Below, in pieces: positions 1 through 7,779 of a stretch of 39,687 nt of DNA (position 1 is the stretch's first letter; every line of letters begins with the position of its first letter). Origin of the DNA: a virus. Below the pieces are notes generated by a model. That model saw only the letters and a program-made list of their open reading frames with translations. It had not been told where the DNA came from and searched no databases. A program made the translations under genes and the position numbers. The DNA lies in the IMG/VR virus record IMGVR_UViG_3300010401_000053, positions 1 to 39,687 of that record; one strand, written 5' to 3'.

Positions 1-93
1 CGCGCGCGCCGGCGGCGCGGCCGCGGCGGCGGTGGCGAGCATGACGGCGAGGATGAGCGCGGTGCGGATGGTGCGGGTGGGTCGTGCGAGCAT
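1..93 (-). CDS. Partial duplicate of the secreted barrel-like protein gene (contig-end copy)
   Basis: These are the first 31 codons of the gene annotated at 39067-39657. They appear again because the contig ends overlap. The start codon is at 93, preceded by a GGGGGA ribosome binding site. It is not a second gene. Once the ends are joined, this gene follows the holin-like gene at 165-542 in transcription order. Confidence 0.9.
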   Translation of the reverse strand, partial: MLARPTRTIRTALILAVMLATAAAAAPPARA

Positions 94-123
94 CGGTCCC
101 CCTTTCAGGTGAACGCTTCGAAG
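1..123. repeat. Left copy of 123-bp terminal direct repeat
   Basis: Bases 1-123 are identical to 39565-39687. An exact end-to-end repeat in a phage-sized contig means the molecule is circular or circularly permuted, or has short direct terminal repeats. The length is also what an assembler using a k-mer near this size leaves at a circle closure, so it need not be a biological terminal redundancy. Confidence 0.95.
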
Positions 124-149
124 CACGCCCCGGAGGATGTCAGGCCGGA

Positions 150-166
150 TCGATCTTGGGGAACTC
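150..166. repeat. 17-bp dispersed repeat, copy 1
   Basis: TCGATCTTGGGGAACTC on the plus strand; it reads GAGTTCCCCAAGATCGA in the direction of transcription. This copy starts at the stop codon of the holin-like gene and ends about 57 bases before the start of the secreted barrel-like gene. Exact copies lie at 6966-6982 and 19551-19567. It is not a palindrome. Confidence 0.9.
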
Positions 167-542
167 AGCCCGGCGGCGGCTCGAGGCTCGGCGCCGGCGG
201 CGCCCCGTTGCCGAAGCGGGCGCGCACGGCGAACGCGACCTTGTCGGCCATGAAGTCGAGGCCGAACGCGGTGATGAGACCGACCTGCGGCGTGTACGGC
301 ACGCCCGCCTTCCAGAAGTCGCCGAGGAACCCGGCCGGCAGCATCGCCATGAGCTGGTCGAGGCCTCCGAGCGCCCAGAGCGTGCAGACCCCGCCGCACA
401 CGCTCCACGCGGACAGGAAGTGCGGGAGGCCGTCCTCGAGGTAGCCGTGCTTCGGCTTCCCCGGGTGCGCGGTGATCCACAGCCCCCACTGCATCAGCTC
501 GGAGAAGAACATCCCCAGGACCCACGCGCCGATCGGGTGCAT
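165..542 (-). CDS. Putative holin-like multi-pass membrane protein
   Basis: The 125-residue protein has about three hydrophobic stretches, near residues 3-24 (rich in F, W, L), 42-67 and 88-105. It ends in a short proline-rich tail. The start at 542 is chosen because GGGGAGG lies just upstream and the previous gene stops 2 bases before it. It closes a cassette holding an M15-type endolysin and a spanin-like protein, so a holin role is the natural inference. I recognise no named holin family. Other membrane roles, such as superinfection exclusion, remain possible. Confidence 0.55.
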   Translation of the reverse strand: MHPIGAWVLGMFFSELMQWGLWITAHPGKPKHGYLEDGLPHFLSAWSVCGGVCTLWALGGLDQLMAMLPAGFLGDFWKAGVPYTPQVGLITAFGLDFMADKVAFAVRARFGNGAPPAPSLEPPPG

Positions 543-544
543 CG

Positions 545-817
545 TCAGGCCTCCCCTCTCCGGCGGGCCCAGGCGGCCCGCATCTTCGCCCGCGTCTCCT
601 CGGTGTGCCGGCGGCCCGCGAACGGCGCCCACGGCCGCCGCGGCCGCTCCGGCTCCGGGTCCGCCGCCGCGACGAGCGGTGCCGCCGCCTTCGCGAGCTC
701 GCCCAGGGCGGCGACGGTCGCCGGCCGCAGCTGCGGCTTCGCGTGCACGGCGAACGGCACGACCGGCTGATACGGCACGCCGCTGCGCCTGGCGCGGCGC
801 GCGCGGCTCGTGCTCAC
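545..817 (-). CDS. Small basic protein with a C-terminal NUMOD3-like motif
   Basis: A 90-residue, Arg/Ala/Pro-rich protein. Its C-terminus (about residues 68-90) reads RRHTEETRAKMRAAWARRR. This resembles NUMOD3 modules, the short DNA-binding helices found in GIY-YIG and HNH homing endonucleases, but no nuclease domain is present. Its GTG start overlaps the stop of the spanin-like gene (GTGA) and it ends just before the holin-like gene. It may be a DNA-binding remnant or a stand-alone regulator. Function unknown. Confidence 0.6.
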   Translation of the reverse strand: MSTSRARRARRSGVPYQPVVPFAVHAKPQLRPATVAALGELAKAAAPLVAAADPEPERPRRPWAPFAGRRHTEETRAKMRAAWARRRGEA

Positions 818-1278
818 CGGTTCTCCCCGGCGATGAAGCCGCTCGAGGGCTGCCGCGGGAGCGCCGAGACGGTCGGGCCCTCGTACGGCGGCGCCAGCGG
901 CGCGTAGCTGGTCGGCATCGCGTACCGGTCGACCAGGAAGCTGTGCATCTCCCTGACGAGCCCGTTGATCTCGTCGATCTTCGCCTCGAGCTTCGGGATG
1001 CGCGCGACCGCCGGACGGACCGTCCCGATCATCTCGTCAATGAGCGGCGCGGTGCGCGTGTCGTGCGCCTGCTGCCAGCCCTGGAGCGACGAGAGCAGGA
1101 CGTCCTGGACGGCGTCGTGCCCCATCTTCTCGCCGCGCGCTTCCGCTTCGACGACGCGGTTGGACACGATGGTCGCCACGTAGGTCTGGTGGCACGCCCA
1201 GGCGGCGAAGACGAGGCCTCCGATGCCGACGACCCAGTCCCGCACGGTCAGGCTCGAGAGGGCGTTCGGCTTCATCAC
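814..1278 (-). CDS. Membrane-anchored coiled-coil protein, spanin-like (i-spanin candidate)
   Basis: About 154 residues. One N-terminal transmembrane helix (about residues 15-35, VVGIGGLVFAAWA) is followed by a long charged helical region, with likely coiled coil around residues 85-115 (KLEAKIDEINGLVREMHSFL). That is the layout of inner-membrane spanins (Rz-like), which bridge to the outer membrane at lysis. The GTG at 1278 or the ATG at 1275 overlaps the endolysin stop codon, showing tight coupling. No embedded Rz1-like lipoprotein is obvious; the lipoprotein at 2012-2368 is a candidate outer partner. The topology is seen; the function is inferred. Confidence 0.55.
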   Translation of the reverse strand: MMKPNALSSLTVRDWVVGIGGLVFAAWACHQTYVATIVSNRVVEAEARGEKMGHDAVQDVLLSSLQGWQQAHDTRTAPLIDEMIGTVRPAVARIPKLEAKIDEINGLVREMHSFLVDRYAMPTSYAPLAPPYEGPTVSALPRQPSSGFIAGENR

Positions 1279-2015
1279 GTCACCTTCGGCCGCACGAGGG
1301 TGTCGAGGTCGCCGTCCTGCAGGTTGAGGACCGCCTCGATGGTGGCGAACGGGAAGCCGGCCAGCTCGAAGTGGGTGAAGTCGCCCCAGTCGGCCCCGGC
1401 GCGCAGCCCGAGGTCGCGGCCGTGCTCGGCCAGGCGCTTGTAGCGGGCGACGTCCTTCGGGTCGAGCCGGTTGGTGCCGAAGCCCTCAAGGCTGCCGGCC
1501 TGCTCGTCGCCGTCATCCTCGAGCGCCAGGTGATAGGCGCAGCTCGCCGGGATGCGCATCAGCGCCCCCTTCGCGAGCCGCTCGGTGTAGATGGCGCAGC
1601 TGCAGCTCGCGTCCTCGAAGCCGACCACCGCCTGACCGGCGGCCTCACCGACGAACTGCCGTGGCACCCGGGCCGTGCAGGCGCGCACCGGTGAGTCCCC
1701 GGCGGCGAGCGCGGGCCCGACGTGCAGGTCGGAACGGTGGCTGCAGTCCGGGCACGATCGCACCCAGCGCATCAGGTTGTGCCAGGACGCCCCCGGCCGC
1801 TTCCAGGTCACCACCTTCGACCGGTCGACGACTTCTCCGCGGCCGTCTCGGCCGAGGTTGTAGTCGGCGAGCTGCGTGGCCAGGTCGCGCCACGTTTCGA
1901 TGAGGCGCACGCCGCCGACGTCGGCCGCCAGCTCGCGGTGACGCGCGAGCAGCGGCAGCATGACCGGATGGAGCTGGTCCTCCGCCCGCTGGCGGACCAG
2001 CGCGGCCGGGCTCAC
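1275..2015 (-). CDS. Endolysin, peptidase M15 (VanY/Ply-type), with an 80-residue insertion in the zinc motif
   Basis: A 246-residue protein. Residues 1-80 match the N-terminal half of phage M15 L-alanyl-D-glutamate or D-Ala-D-Ala peptidases: a helical start, then RLIETWRDLATQLADYNLGR and VTWKRPGASWHN. The family normally continues directly as S-x-H-N-x2-L-A-x-D. Here that continuation (YHLALED) begins only at residue 161, so about 80 residues interrupt the motif. The insertion holds several cysteines (C88, C91, C113, C138, C140, C159). The C-terminal zinc histidine is present in ADWGDFTHFEL (H215). The usual aspartate aligns with E166 or D167. The GTG start overlaps the upstream stop. Whether the enzyme is active is unknown. 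Confidence 0.75.
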   Translation of the reverse strand: MSPAALVRQRAEDQLHPVMLPLLARHRELAADVGGVRLIETWRDLATQLADYNLGRDGRGEVVDRSKVVTWKRPGASWHNLMRWVRSCPDCSHRSDLHVGPALAAGDSPVRACTARVPRQFVGEAAGQAVVGFEDASCSCAIYTERLAKGALMRIPASCAYHLALEDDGDEQAGSLEGFGTNRLDPKDVARYKRLAEHGRDLGLRAGADWGDFTHFELAGFPFATIEAVLNLQDGDLDTLVRPKVT

Positions 2016-2368
2016 TGGCCGGGGAGGCCCTGCCGGCAGTCGTAGTAGCAGTCGCCGGAGACGTAGCAGAAGCGCGTGTTCGGCGTCAGGGTCTTCGCGA
2101 CCTGGAAGAGCTTGTCCGGGCCCGTGCCGTCGGCGTCGTGGCAGACGACGAAGGCGTCTCCGGCGGCGAGCTCCGGCGCCGGCGGCGCCGCGGCGACCAG
2201 GTCGCCGGTCTGCTCCATCACGGTCGGAAGGATCTGGTGATGTCCCCCACCCTCGCACCCCAGCAGGAAGAGCAGGGCGACGCAGATGGCGACGACCCCC
2301 CACCCGATCGCATCCGCCTTCCCGAACCGCGCCGGCGTCACCCACTCCACCCCGTTGTTCTGCTTCAT
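2012..2368 (-). CDS. Putative membrane lipoprotein, Cys-containing
   Basis: A 118-residue protein. A hydrophobic segment at about residues 21-37 (AIGWGVVAICVALLFLLGC) ends in a good lipobox (L-L-G-C), followed by a glycine/histidine-rich start of the mature part. The C-terminal half contains further cysteines (VVCHDADG, FCYVSGDCYYDC), suited to disulfides in the periplasm. Its ATG overlaps the previous stop (ATGA), and its own stop overlaps the endolysin start. It could be an outer-membrane spanin partner or an envelope protein. I recognise no family. Confidence 0.6.
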   Translation of the reverse strand: MKQNNGVEWVTPARFGKADAIGWGVVAICVALLFLLGCEGGGHHQILPTVMEQTGDLVAAAPPAPELAAGDAFVVCHDADGTGPDKLFQVAKTLTPNTRFCYVSGDCYYDCRQGLPGQ

Positions 2369-2709
2369 GGGCACCCCCCATCGCTTCGCATCGAGTTCCC
2401 GGCCAGGTCCCACTCGACCACCACGGGCGGGACGCCCTCGAGCATCCCCGGCCAGCCGTACAGCTCGTTGATGCGCGGCTCGGGCACCTCGAGCGGCGGC
2501 CCCGGCACCTGGCGCGACAGCGTCGTCGTGCACTTCGGGTGGAGGACGCCTGCCCCATCCGCGACCTCGATGGCGCGCCCGAAGGCGTCGAACTCGCACC
2601 GGTTCTCGAAGAGCAGGACTTCGGCGCGCAGCTGCCCCGCCGGCAGCCCGTTGCAGCTCAGGGTCGGCACGGTCCAGAGCACGAAGAGGGCGAGCAGCGC
2701 CGGCGTCAC
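2365..2709 (-). CDS. Small exported protein of unknown function
   Basis: A 114-residue protein. The GTG start overlaps the stop of the beta-helix gene (GTGA). The N-terminus TPALLALFVLWTVPTLSC is a short signal sequence, possibly of the lipoprotein type although the box before the cysteine (T-L-S-C) is not ideal. The mature part has an even, globular composition with cysteines at SCNG, RCEF, KCTT and the C-terminal GGCP. It lies between the beta-helix gene and the lysis cassette. No family recognised. Confidence 0.6.
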   Translation of the reverse strand: MTPALLALFVLWTVPTLSCNGLPAGQLRAEVLLFENRCEFDAFGRAIEVADGAGVLHPKCTTTLSRQVPGPPLEVPEPRINELYGWPGMLEGVPPVVVEWDLAGNSMRSDGGCP

Positions 2710-4844
2710 TGCCCGGCCTTCCCGCGGATGACGACCGCCGCGGCCGGCCCTGGCTGCGGCTGCTGGTCGAGGGTGATGGCGGTGAAGGGCGTCTCGTCCG
2801 CGCCCAGCTCGCACGTCCCATTGAGAGGCCGCGTCGTCCCGTCGTAGTCGGTCGAGGCGGCGCATATCCCGGCGCCGATGATCCCCGGGCTGGGATAGCG
2901 GATGTGCAGGTTCCAGCGCGTCGCGTCGAGGCTGCCGGCGTCGATGAAGTTCGGCGTCGCGCAGGTGACCGTCGACAGCGCACCCGCCCCGAGCTGGTCG
3001 CAGGTGTAGGTCGTCGCGCCCTTCTGGTAGCCGGCGCGCGTGGGGCTCAGGGTCGAGCCGCAGAGGTTGTGATCGAAGACGGCGCCGGTCGTGCCGTCGA
3101 GATAGCACTCGACGTCGCCCCCCTGCGCGAAGATGTTGTCCTGCACCTGGTGCGCGATCGCCGTCCCGGTCTGCTTCTGGCCGTCGTCGACCTCGAGCGC
3201 GTGCCGCACCCTGAAGCCGGTGTTCCCGCGTATGGTGACGGGCACGTTGCTGGAGACGTGGATGCCCGTGCGCGTCGGGTTGCGCGAGCTCGTCCCGACG
3301 TTGTTCCAGATGTCCCACAGCATGTTGTTCTCGACGACGTTGGTGTGCGTGCCGTCGGCGAGGCAGCCGTAGTAGTAGCTGCAGCCGTTGTTGTCCTGGC
3401 CGCCCTGGTTGCAGTGCCACTGGTTCGGCCCGTCGCAGCACCACCACGGCTCACCCGGGGCGGTGCAGGCCGCCTGGTTGCGGCAGCCATCGAGGATGGC
3501 GATGGCGCCGGAGAACCAGCCGTTGAGCGAGGTGGAATCGCCGTTGTAGCGCGCGCCGGCGAACCGGTTGCGGCGGATGGTGTAGTCGGCGTTCGATCCG
3601 GACCGCCCGTCGTGCGGGCAGCCGCCGGCGTCGTCCCCTCCGGTGATCTGGATCGCCGCCCCCTGCGCCGCGCAATCCTTCGCATAGCCGTCGGCGCTGA
3701 CGTCGTAGACGCCCTTGCACAGGAAGTCGTTGTCCTCGATCGTGACGTAGCGGTTGCGGTCCTCGATGCTGATGCCGTTCTGGAAGTCCCAGAACTGGTT
3801 GCGGTGGTAGATGGTCGACTGGCCCGTCAGCGTGCGCCAGTTGTAGGTGCCCCAGTCGTTCGATAGCTGGGCGACGTCGTAAATCTGGCTGTCCTCGACC
3901 GTCCAGGTCCCGCCGGTCGCCTGGATGTGGCGCAGCGCCATCCCGCAGATGTGGTCGACCGTGACGCGCCGCAGCGTGAAGTCCCCGGTGCTCGAGGCGT
4001 TGTAGATGCCGAAGCCGCCGCCCGAGTCCGCGTAGCACTTGTCGGGATTGTCGACACAGGCCCCGCCGTTGCAGGTCGCCCAATCCCCGGAGCAGGTCGA
4101 CGAGGGACAGTCACCGTTCGACGTGCACACATGGCCCTGGTTGGCGCCGCCCGCGCAGAGCGTCTTCGCGGAGCAGTAGTACCCGGGGTTGCCGCCCCCG
4201 GAGCAGATGTACTCGTTGTCGCCGATGCCGGCGACGTCCTTCGGGCCGTGCGTCTGGTCGGCCCACGCGCCCTTGTCCGCCTCCGTGATGCGGACGTCCT
4301 GCCAGAGCTGGTCGCTGTTGTTCTGGACGTAGTGCACGGCGTCGATGCAGGCGCGCGACCAGGTCATCGGGCCGATGAAGTGGTAGCCGCTCGGCAGGTT
4401 GTAGATGAGGTAGTTGGCATCCCCGCTGTCGCAGGTGCCGTTGCTGTTCAAGTCACCCGTGATGGTCGGGTTGTCGCCCGGGTAGGACTGGATCGTGATC
4501 GGGTTGCCCGTGCCATCCACGCCTGGCGAGAACGTGCTGGTCGAGGCCCCGGTCGCCGCGGGCGCGATCGTGCAGGTCGTCGTCGCATCGCCGCAGCCGT
4601 CCGTCCCGCCGCAGCAGATGACGAGCGTGTCGCCGGCGACCGCCTGCGTGCCGCTCCCGTCGAAGAGCGCCATCAGGAACTCGTTCGTGGCGCCGCCGGC
4701 CGGGTCGAGGCAGTAGGGGTCGTTGATGGTCCCGGAGCCACCCGAGACGCAGTCGGAGAAGTAGTACGTGCTGGGCCCGACGCCGAACGATAGGACGACC
4801 GCCAGGACACCGAGCAGGAGAGCGGCGGCGACGCGCACTCTCAT
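2706..4844 (-). CDS. Secreted right-handed beta-helix (pectate-lyase-like) protein, tail-spike position
   Basis: A 712-residue protein. The N-terminus MRVRVAAALLLGVLAVVLSF is a Sec signal peptide. The body shows parallel beta-helix repeats (YHFIGPMTWSR, GDFTLRRVTVDHICG, YVTIEDNDFLCKG, DYTIRRNRF, VPVTIRGNTGFR), typical of spikes and polysaccharide-active enzymes. A Cys-rich stretch at about residues 215-275 carries CSGGGNPGYYC and CAGGANQGHVC repeats. A calcium-loop-like DLNSNGTCDSGDANYL lies near residue 138. The ATG overlaps the stop of the upstream fibre-like gene (TGATG). A signal peptide is unusual for a virion protein; it may instead be exported to the host envelope. The exact activity is not deducible. 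Confidence 0.7.
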   Translation of the reverse strand: MRVRVAAALLLGVLAVVLSFGVGPSTYYFSDCVSGGSGTINDPYCLDPAGGATNEFLMALFDGSGTQAVAGDTLVICCGGTDGCGDATTTCTIAPAATGASTSTFSPGVDGTGNPITIQSYPGDNPTITGDLNSNGTCDSGDANYLIYNLPSGYHFIGPMTWSRACIDAVHYVQNNSDQLWQDVRITEADKGAWADQTHGPKDVAGIGDNEYICSGGGNPGYYCSAKTLCAGGANQGHVCTSNGDCPSSTCSGDWATCNGGACVDNPDKCYADSGGGFGIYNASSTGDFTLRRVTVDHICGMALRHIQATGGTWTVEDSQIYDVAQLSNDWGTYNWRTLTGQSTIYHRNQFWDFQNGISIEDRNRYVTIEDNDFLCKGVYDVSADGYAKDCAAQGAAIQITGGDDAGGCPHDGRSGSNADYTIRRNRFAGARYNGDSTSLNGWFSGAIAILDGCRNQAACTAPGEPWWCCDGPNQWHCNQGGQDNNGCSYYYGCLADGTHTNVVENNMLWDIWNNVGTSSRNPTRTGIHVSSNVPVTIRGNTGFRVRHALEVDDGQKQTGTAIAHQVQDNIFAQGGDVECYLDGTTGAVFDHNLCGSTLSPTRAGYQKGATTYTCDQLGAGALSTVTCATPNFIDAGSLDATRWNLHIRYPSPGIIGAGICAASTDYDGTTRPLNGTCELGADETPFTAITLDQQPQPGPAAAVVIRGKAGQ

Positions 4845-6943
4845 CACGTGCAATTCCCCACGCCGTTGTTGTTCGTCCAGGTCCCTGGCGTTCCGGTCGC
4901 CGTGCAGGTGCAGTCTCCGCCGCTCGTGTCGAAGTAGTGGTCACCCTGGATGCACGACGCCGGCGGCGAGGCGAGCGCGGTGTTTCGCACGACGCCAGTG
5001 GTGAGCGAACTGTTCTCGACCGAAAAGGCGCCCGTCCCGCTGATGTTGTAGGAGCCCGCATGCCTCACGTTGGTCAGCCGCGTCGCGAGATTCGCGGCCG
5101 CGTTGTCCACCATGACCACGTCGGTGCGCGTGGCGCCGCCGGACAGCGAGATCTCTCCGCCCTGCATCGCGAAGGTCCAGTTCCCGTGGCCATTCTCGGT
5201 GTCGCAGGTCGAGCCGGCGACGCAGTCGGGGATGTTGATTCCGGCGATGAGCCCGCTGGTGCTCGTCCGCTTGATCCGGCAGTCGACGTTGCGGAGGAAA
5301 ACGCGGTGCTGATAGACCGCGTCGGCGTCCTCGAACCCGAAGGTGATGCACGCCGTCGTGGCCGTGCGCGTTGGCGAGGTCTCGGTGATGTTGAAGTCGG
5401 TGTCGGAGATTAGGATTTCTGTGTCCCGCGACCCGAAAGACCCGCCCTCGTTGTTGAAGAGGATCATCTGATGGTCGACGGCGTCGTAGGTGGCGTCGCT
5501 GTTGAGCCACTCGATGTGAGAGCCGTGCACGAAGAGGCGGCTTCCATGGCCACCATGGGAGGCCACCTTGTAGGCTGCGGACGTGTTCCCGCCCGGAGGG
5601 GAGATGAACCAAATTGCCCCCTCCTCCCAATAGGAACCCTCGTCGCTCAAGAGGACCGCGCCACCAACCGTCCATCCGACAATTCCGGTAGCAACGACGT
5701 TCCATTTCTCCGTCGCGCCCGAGAACAGGCCGCTCGGCGAGGAGGGCGATCCGACGTTCACGTTGTTGAAATAGACGTAGCCGTCGGTGACGTTCGCCGC
5801 CCCAAGCGTCACCGTGCCCGTGGTGAGGTTGTTGAACGAGACCTCCGTCACGCCAGCCGGAATGTTGACCGCCGAGATGCTGACGCCCGTGCGGCTGTCG
5901 CCCGCGAATGACACATACGATTTCGCATTGACGGTTACGGAGCTCGAGAACGGAGCCAGCATCAGGATCTGATAGCGGTTCGTCGATGAGGCGGTGGTGA
6001 TCGCCGCCAGCGCCGCAGAGACCGTGCTGAATTCGCAGCCGAAGTTGCAGACCTCGACCGTGTTGATCTCAGGTCGCTTCACGTAGTCCTTGTTGAAATA
6101 CCAGCCGTTCACCCGACGGGTCGTTGCCACCGTTGGCGCGAAGGTCGATCCGGTCGTCCTGCACTGACACTCCGACGTCGTCGTCCCGATCGCCACGTCT
6201 GTCGATCCACCGGCCACGTTGCACCCCTTGATCTGCGAGTGGCCCGTGGCACTGGACGAGTACCAGGCATTCCAGGATGTCGCCTCGGCCGCGGCCGCGG
6301 GGCGCGTCACGGTCACGCGACTGGTCGTGCTTGAGGTCGTGAAGTCCGGAGAGGAAGCCGGGCTCACGGCCGAGACGCCGGTCTTGTTCTTCCACGACAC
6401 GTAGAAGCGGTAGGTGTTGGCGTTCGAGCAGGTCCCGCCGGTGGTCTGCGCCTGGGCAGCCGTCGGAGCGCCGGGAGGAGTGTTGAGGGCATAGTCGTAT
6501 CCGAGGTCGACCGTCGTCGAGGAGCCGGAGACGGCGAGGCCGGCGTTCATCGTGGCCAGACCAGAGAACGCCTGCGGCTGCGTCCAGGTCTGCGCTCTCT
6601 CGAGCAGCGCCGGAGTCCCGCTCGCATCCGGGAAGGTGTAGGTGCGCGCCGCGGTCAGGTCGCCGACGGTTAGCGTCCCGACGTTGGTCCCGGGCGCCGC
6701 CTCCTCCAGCTGGATGGAGCCGGCGGCGCCGCCGCCCGAGTTGATGTTGAGGTCGCCGCCGGAGATGTTCAGCCCGTTGGCGAAGGTCTGCGGCTGGGAG
6801 AAGGTCCAGGTGCGCGCCTGCAGGATCGCTTCGGTGACGGTGTAGCCGGCCGAGCGGGCGGCCTCGGGATTCAGGACGAGCAGGAGCGCGGCGGACGCAA
6901 GGACCGCCACTGCGACGGGGAGGGCCAGCCGGCGCCGGAACAC
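4844..6943 (-). CDS. Large fibre-like protein with N-terminal signal peptide
   Basis: A 699-residue protein. Residues 1-32 (MFRRRLALPVAVAVLASAAL and following) form a signal peptide ending near ARSAG. Residues 40-150 have short repeats such as ARTWTFSQPQTFANGLNI and AQTWTQPQAFSGLATM, plus ARTYTFPDASGTPALL, as seen in phage tail fibres. The middle (about 320-640) looks like a beta-helix. The C-terminus has fibre-end cysteines (CIQGDHYFDTSGGDCTC). GTG at 6943 is the only in-frame start after an upstream stop, and no good ribosome binding site is visible. It lies just after a copy of the 17-bp repeat. Confidence 0.65.
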   Translation of the reverse strand: MFRRRLALPVAVAVLASAALLLVLNPEAARSAGYTVTEAILQARTWTFSQPQTFANGLNISGGDLNINSGGGAAGSIQLEEAAPGTNVGTLTVGDLTAARTYTFPDASGTPALLERAQTWTQPQAFSGLATMNAGLAVSGSSTTVDLGYDYALNTPPGAPTAAQAQTTGGTCSNANTYRFYVSWKNKTGVSAVSPASSPDFTTSSTTSRVTVTRPAAAAEATSWNAWYSSSATGHSQIKGCNVAGGSTDVAIGTTTSECQCRTTGSTFAPTVATTRRVNGWYFNKDYVKRPEINTVEVCNFGCEFSTVSAALAAITTASSTNRYQILMLAPFSSSVTVNAKSYVSFAGDSRTGVSISAVNIPAGVTEVSFNNLTTGTVTLGAANVTDGYVYFNNVNVGSPSSPSGLFSGATEKWNVVATGIVGWTVGGAVLLSDEGSYWEEGAIWFISPPGGNTSAAYKVASHGGHGSRLFVHGSHIEWLNSDATYDAVDHQMILFNNEGGSFGSRDTEILISDTDFNITETSPTRTATTACITFGFEDADAVYQHRVFLRNVDCRIKRTSTSGLIAGINIPDCVAGSTCDTENGHGNWTFAMQGGEISLSGGATRTDVVMVDNAAANLATRLTNVRHAGSYNISGTGAFSVENSSLTTGVVRNTALASPPASCIQGDHYFDTSGGDCTCTATGTPGTWTNNNGVGNCT

Positions 6944-6965
6944 GCCGGCATCGTGTCAACGGACG

Positions 6966-6982
6966 TCGATCTTGGGGAACTC
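6966..6982. repeat. 17-bp dispersed repeat, copy 2
   Basis: An exact copy of the element at 150-166. It lies in the 44-base gap between the tail gene ending at 6988 and the fibre-like gene starting at 6943. Copies 2 and 3 share one further base (CGAGTTCCCCAAGATCGA in the transcribed direction). Confidence 0.9.
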
Positions 6983-6987
6983 GGAAA

Positions 6988-7779
6988 TTACGAGTTGACC
7001 GGGATCTCCGACCAGCGCGTCTCCCAGCGGTCGAGGCGCACGTCGTCTGTTCCGGCCGCCGGGCTCAGGGCGCCCCAGGCCAGGCGCATGACGGTCGTGT
7101 CCGGGATGTTGGTCGTGAACGGCGAGCCCGAGATCTCCGCTCCTTCGATGTACGCGCGGACCTGCAGCGTGGCGCCGCCCCCCGCTCTCACCAGCTCGAC
7201 CCGCAGCTTCTGCCAGGTCGCGCGGTTGCCGATGTTGTCGGTCTCGGACTGGACCCCGCCCTTGGCGACGCGGAAGCGCCACTTCCCAGCGCTCGACCCC
7301 TTGAAGAAGGCGATGCAGTCGGATTCGTTGGTCGGATCGGTTGGGTTGGCCGTGAAGCCGGCCACGAGATTCACCGGCGCCGTGCCGCCGACGTCCTCGG
7401 TGCGCATCTCGCAGAACAGCGCCATGTCCTGGTTGAGACGGAACGCCAGGCGCTCGGCCTTCACCCGGAGGACCTGAGCGAGGTTCGAGCCGGCGCCGGT
7501 CCGGTTGATGCGCAGGACGTGGTCGCCGGACGCCGACATCATCGTCTTGAAGGTGGCCCCGCCCGTGATGTCGTAAAGCGTCTCGTCCGTCCCGCTGGCG
7601 GTGCCCCCGGTGTCGGTGCCGAAGAAGTCGTCGATGATGGACTGATGACTCTGCGCCAGCAGCTGCCGGATGCGCTCGTCGAAGCTGTCCTGGTTGTCGC
7701 GCAGTTGGCGCCACTTGTCCTGCCCCCAGAAGGCCTTCGAGGCGGTTGCAGGGTCGGACAGGCGGTTGTAATCGGTCAT
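6988..7779 (-). CDS. Minor tail protein with jelly-roll-like C-terminal domain
   Basis: A 263-residue protein. The N-terminus MTDYNRLSDPATASKAFWGQ plus a helical stretch (residues 20-55) looks like a phage tail adaptor that docks onto the hub. Residues 65-255 form a beta-rich region (ALFCEMRTEDVGG, KWRFRVAKGG, TVMRLAWGALSP) like concanavalin/jelly-roll carbohydrate-binding folds. The ATG shares a base with the stop of the hub gene (TGATG). Position and composition suggest a baseplate or receptor-binding component. I do not recognise a specific family. Confidence 0.6.
   Translation of the reverse strand: MTDYNRLSDPATASKAFWGQDKWRQLRDNQDSFDERIRQLLAQSHQSIIDDFFGTDTGGTASGTDETLYDITGGATFKTMMSASGDHVLRINRTGAGSNLAQVLRVKAERLAFRLNQDMALFCEMRTEDVGGTAPVNLVAGFTANPTDPTNESDCIAFFKGSSAGKWRFRVAKGGVQSETDNIGNRATWQKLRVELVRAGGGATLQVRAYIEGAEISGSPFTTNIPDTTVMRLAWGALSPAAGTDDVRLDRWETRWSEIPVNS

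Noticed and set aside
1538-1778. Intein as explanation for the endolysin insertion
   Set aside because: About 80 residues is too short, and the block lacks a Cys/Ser first residue and a His-Asn end in the right place.
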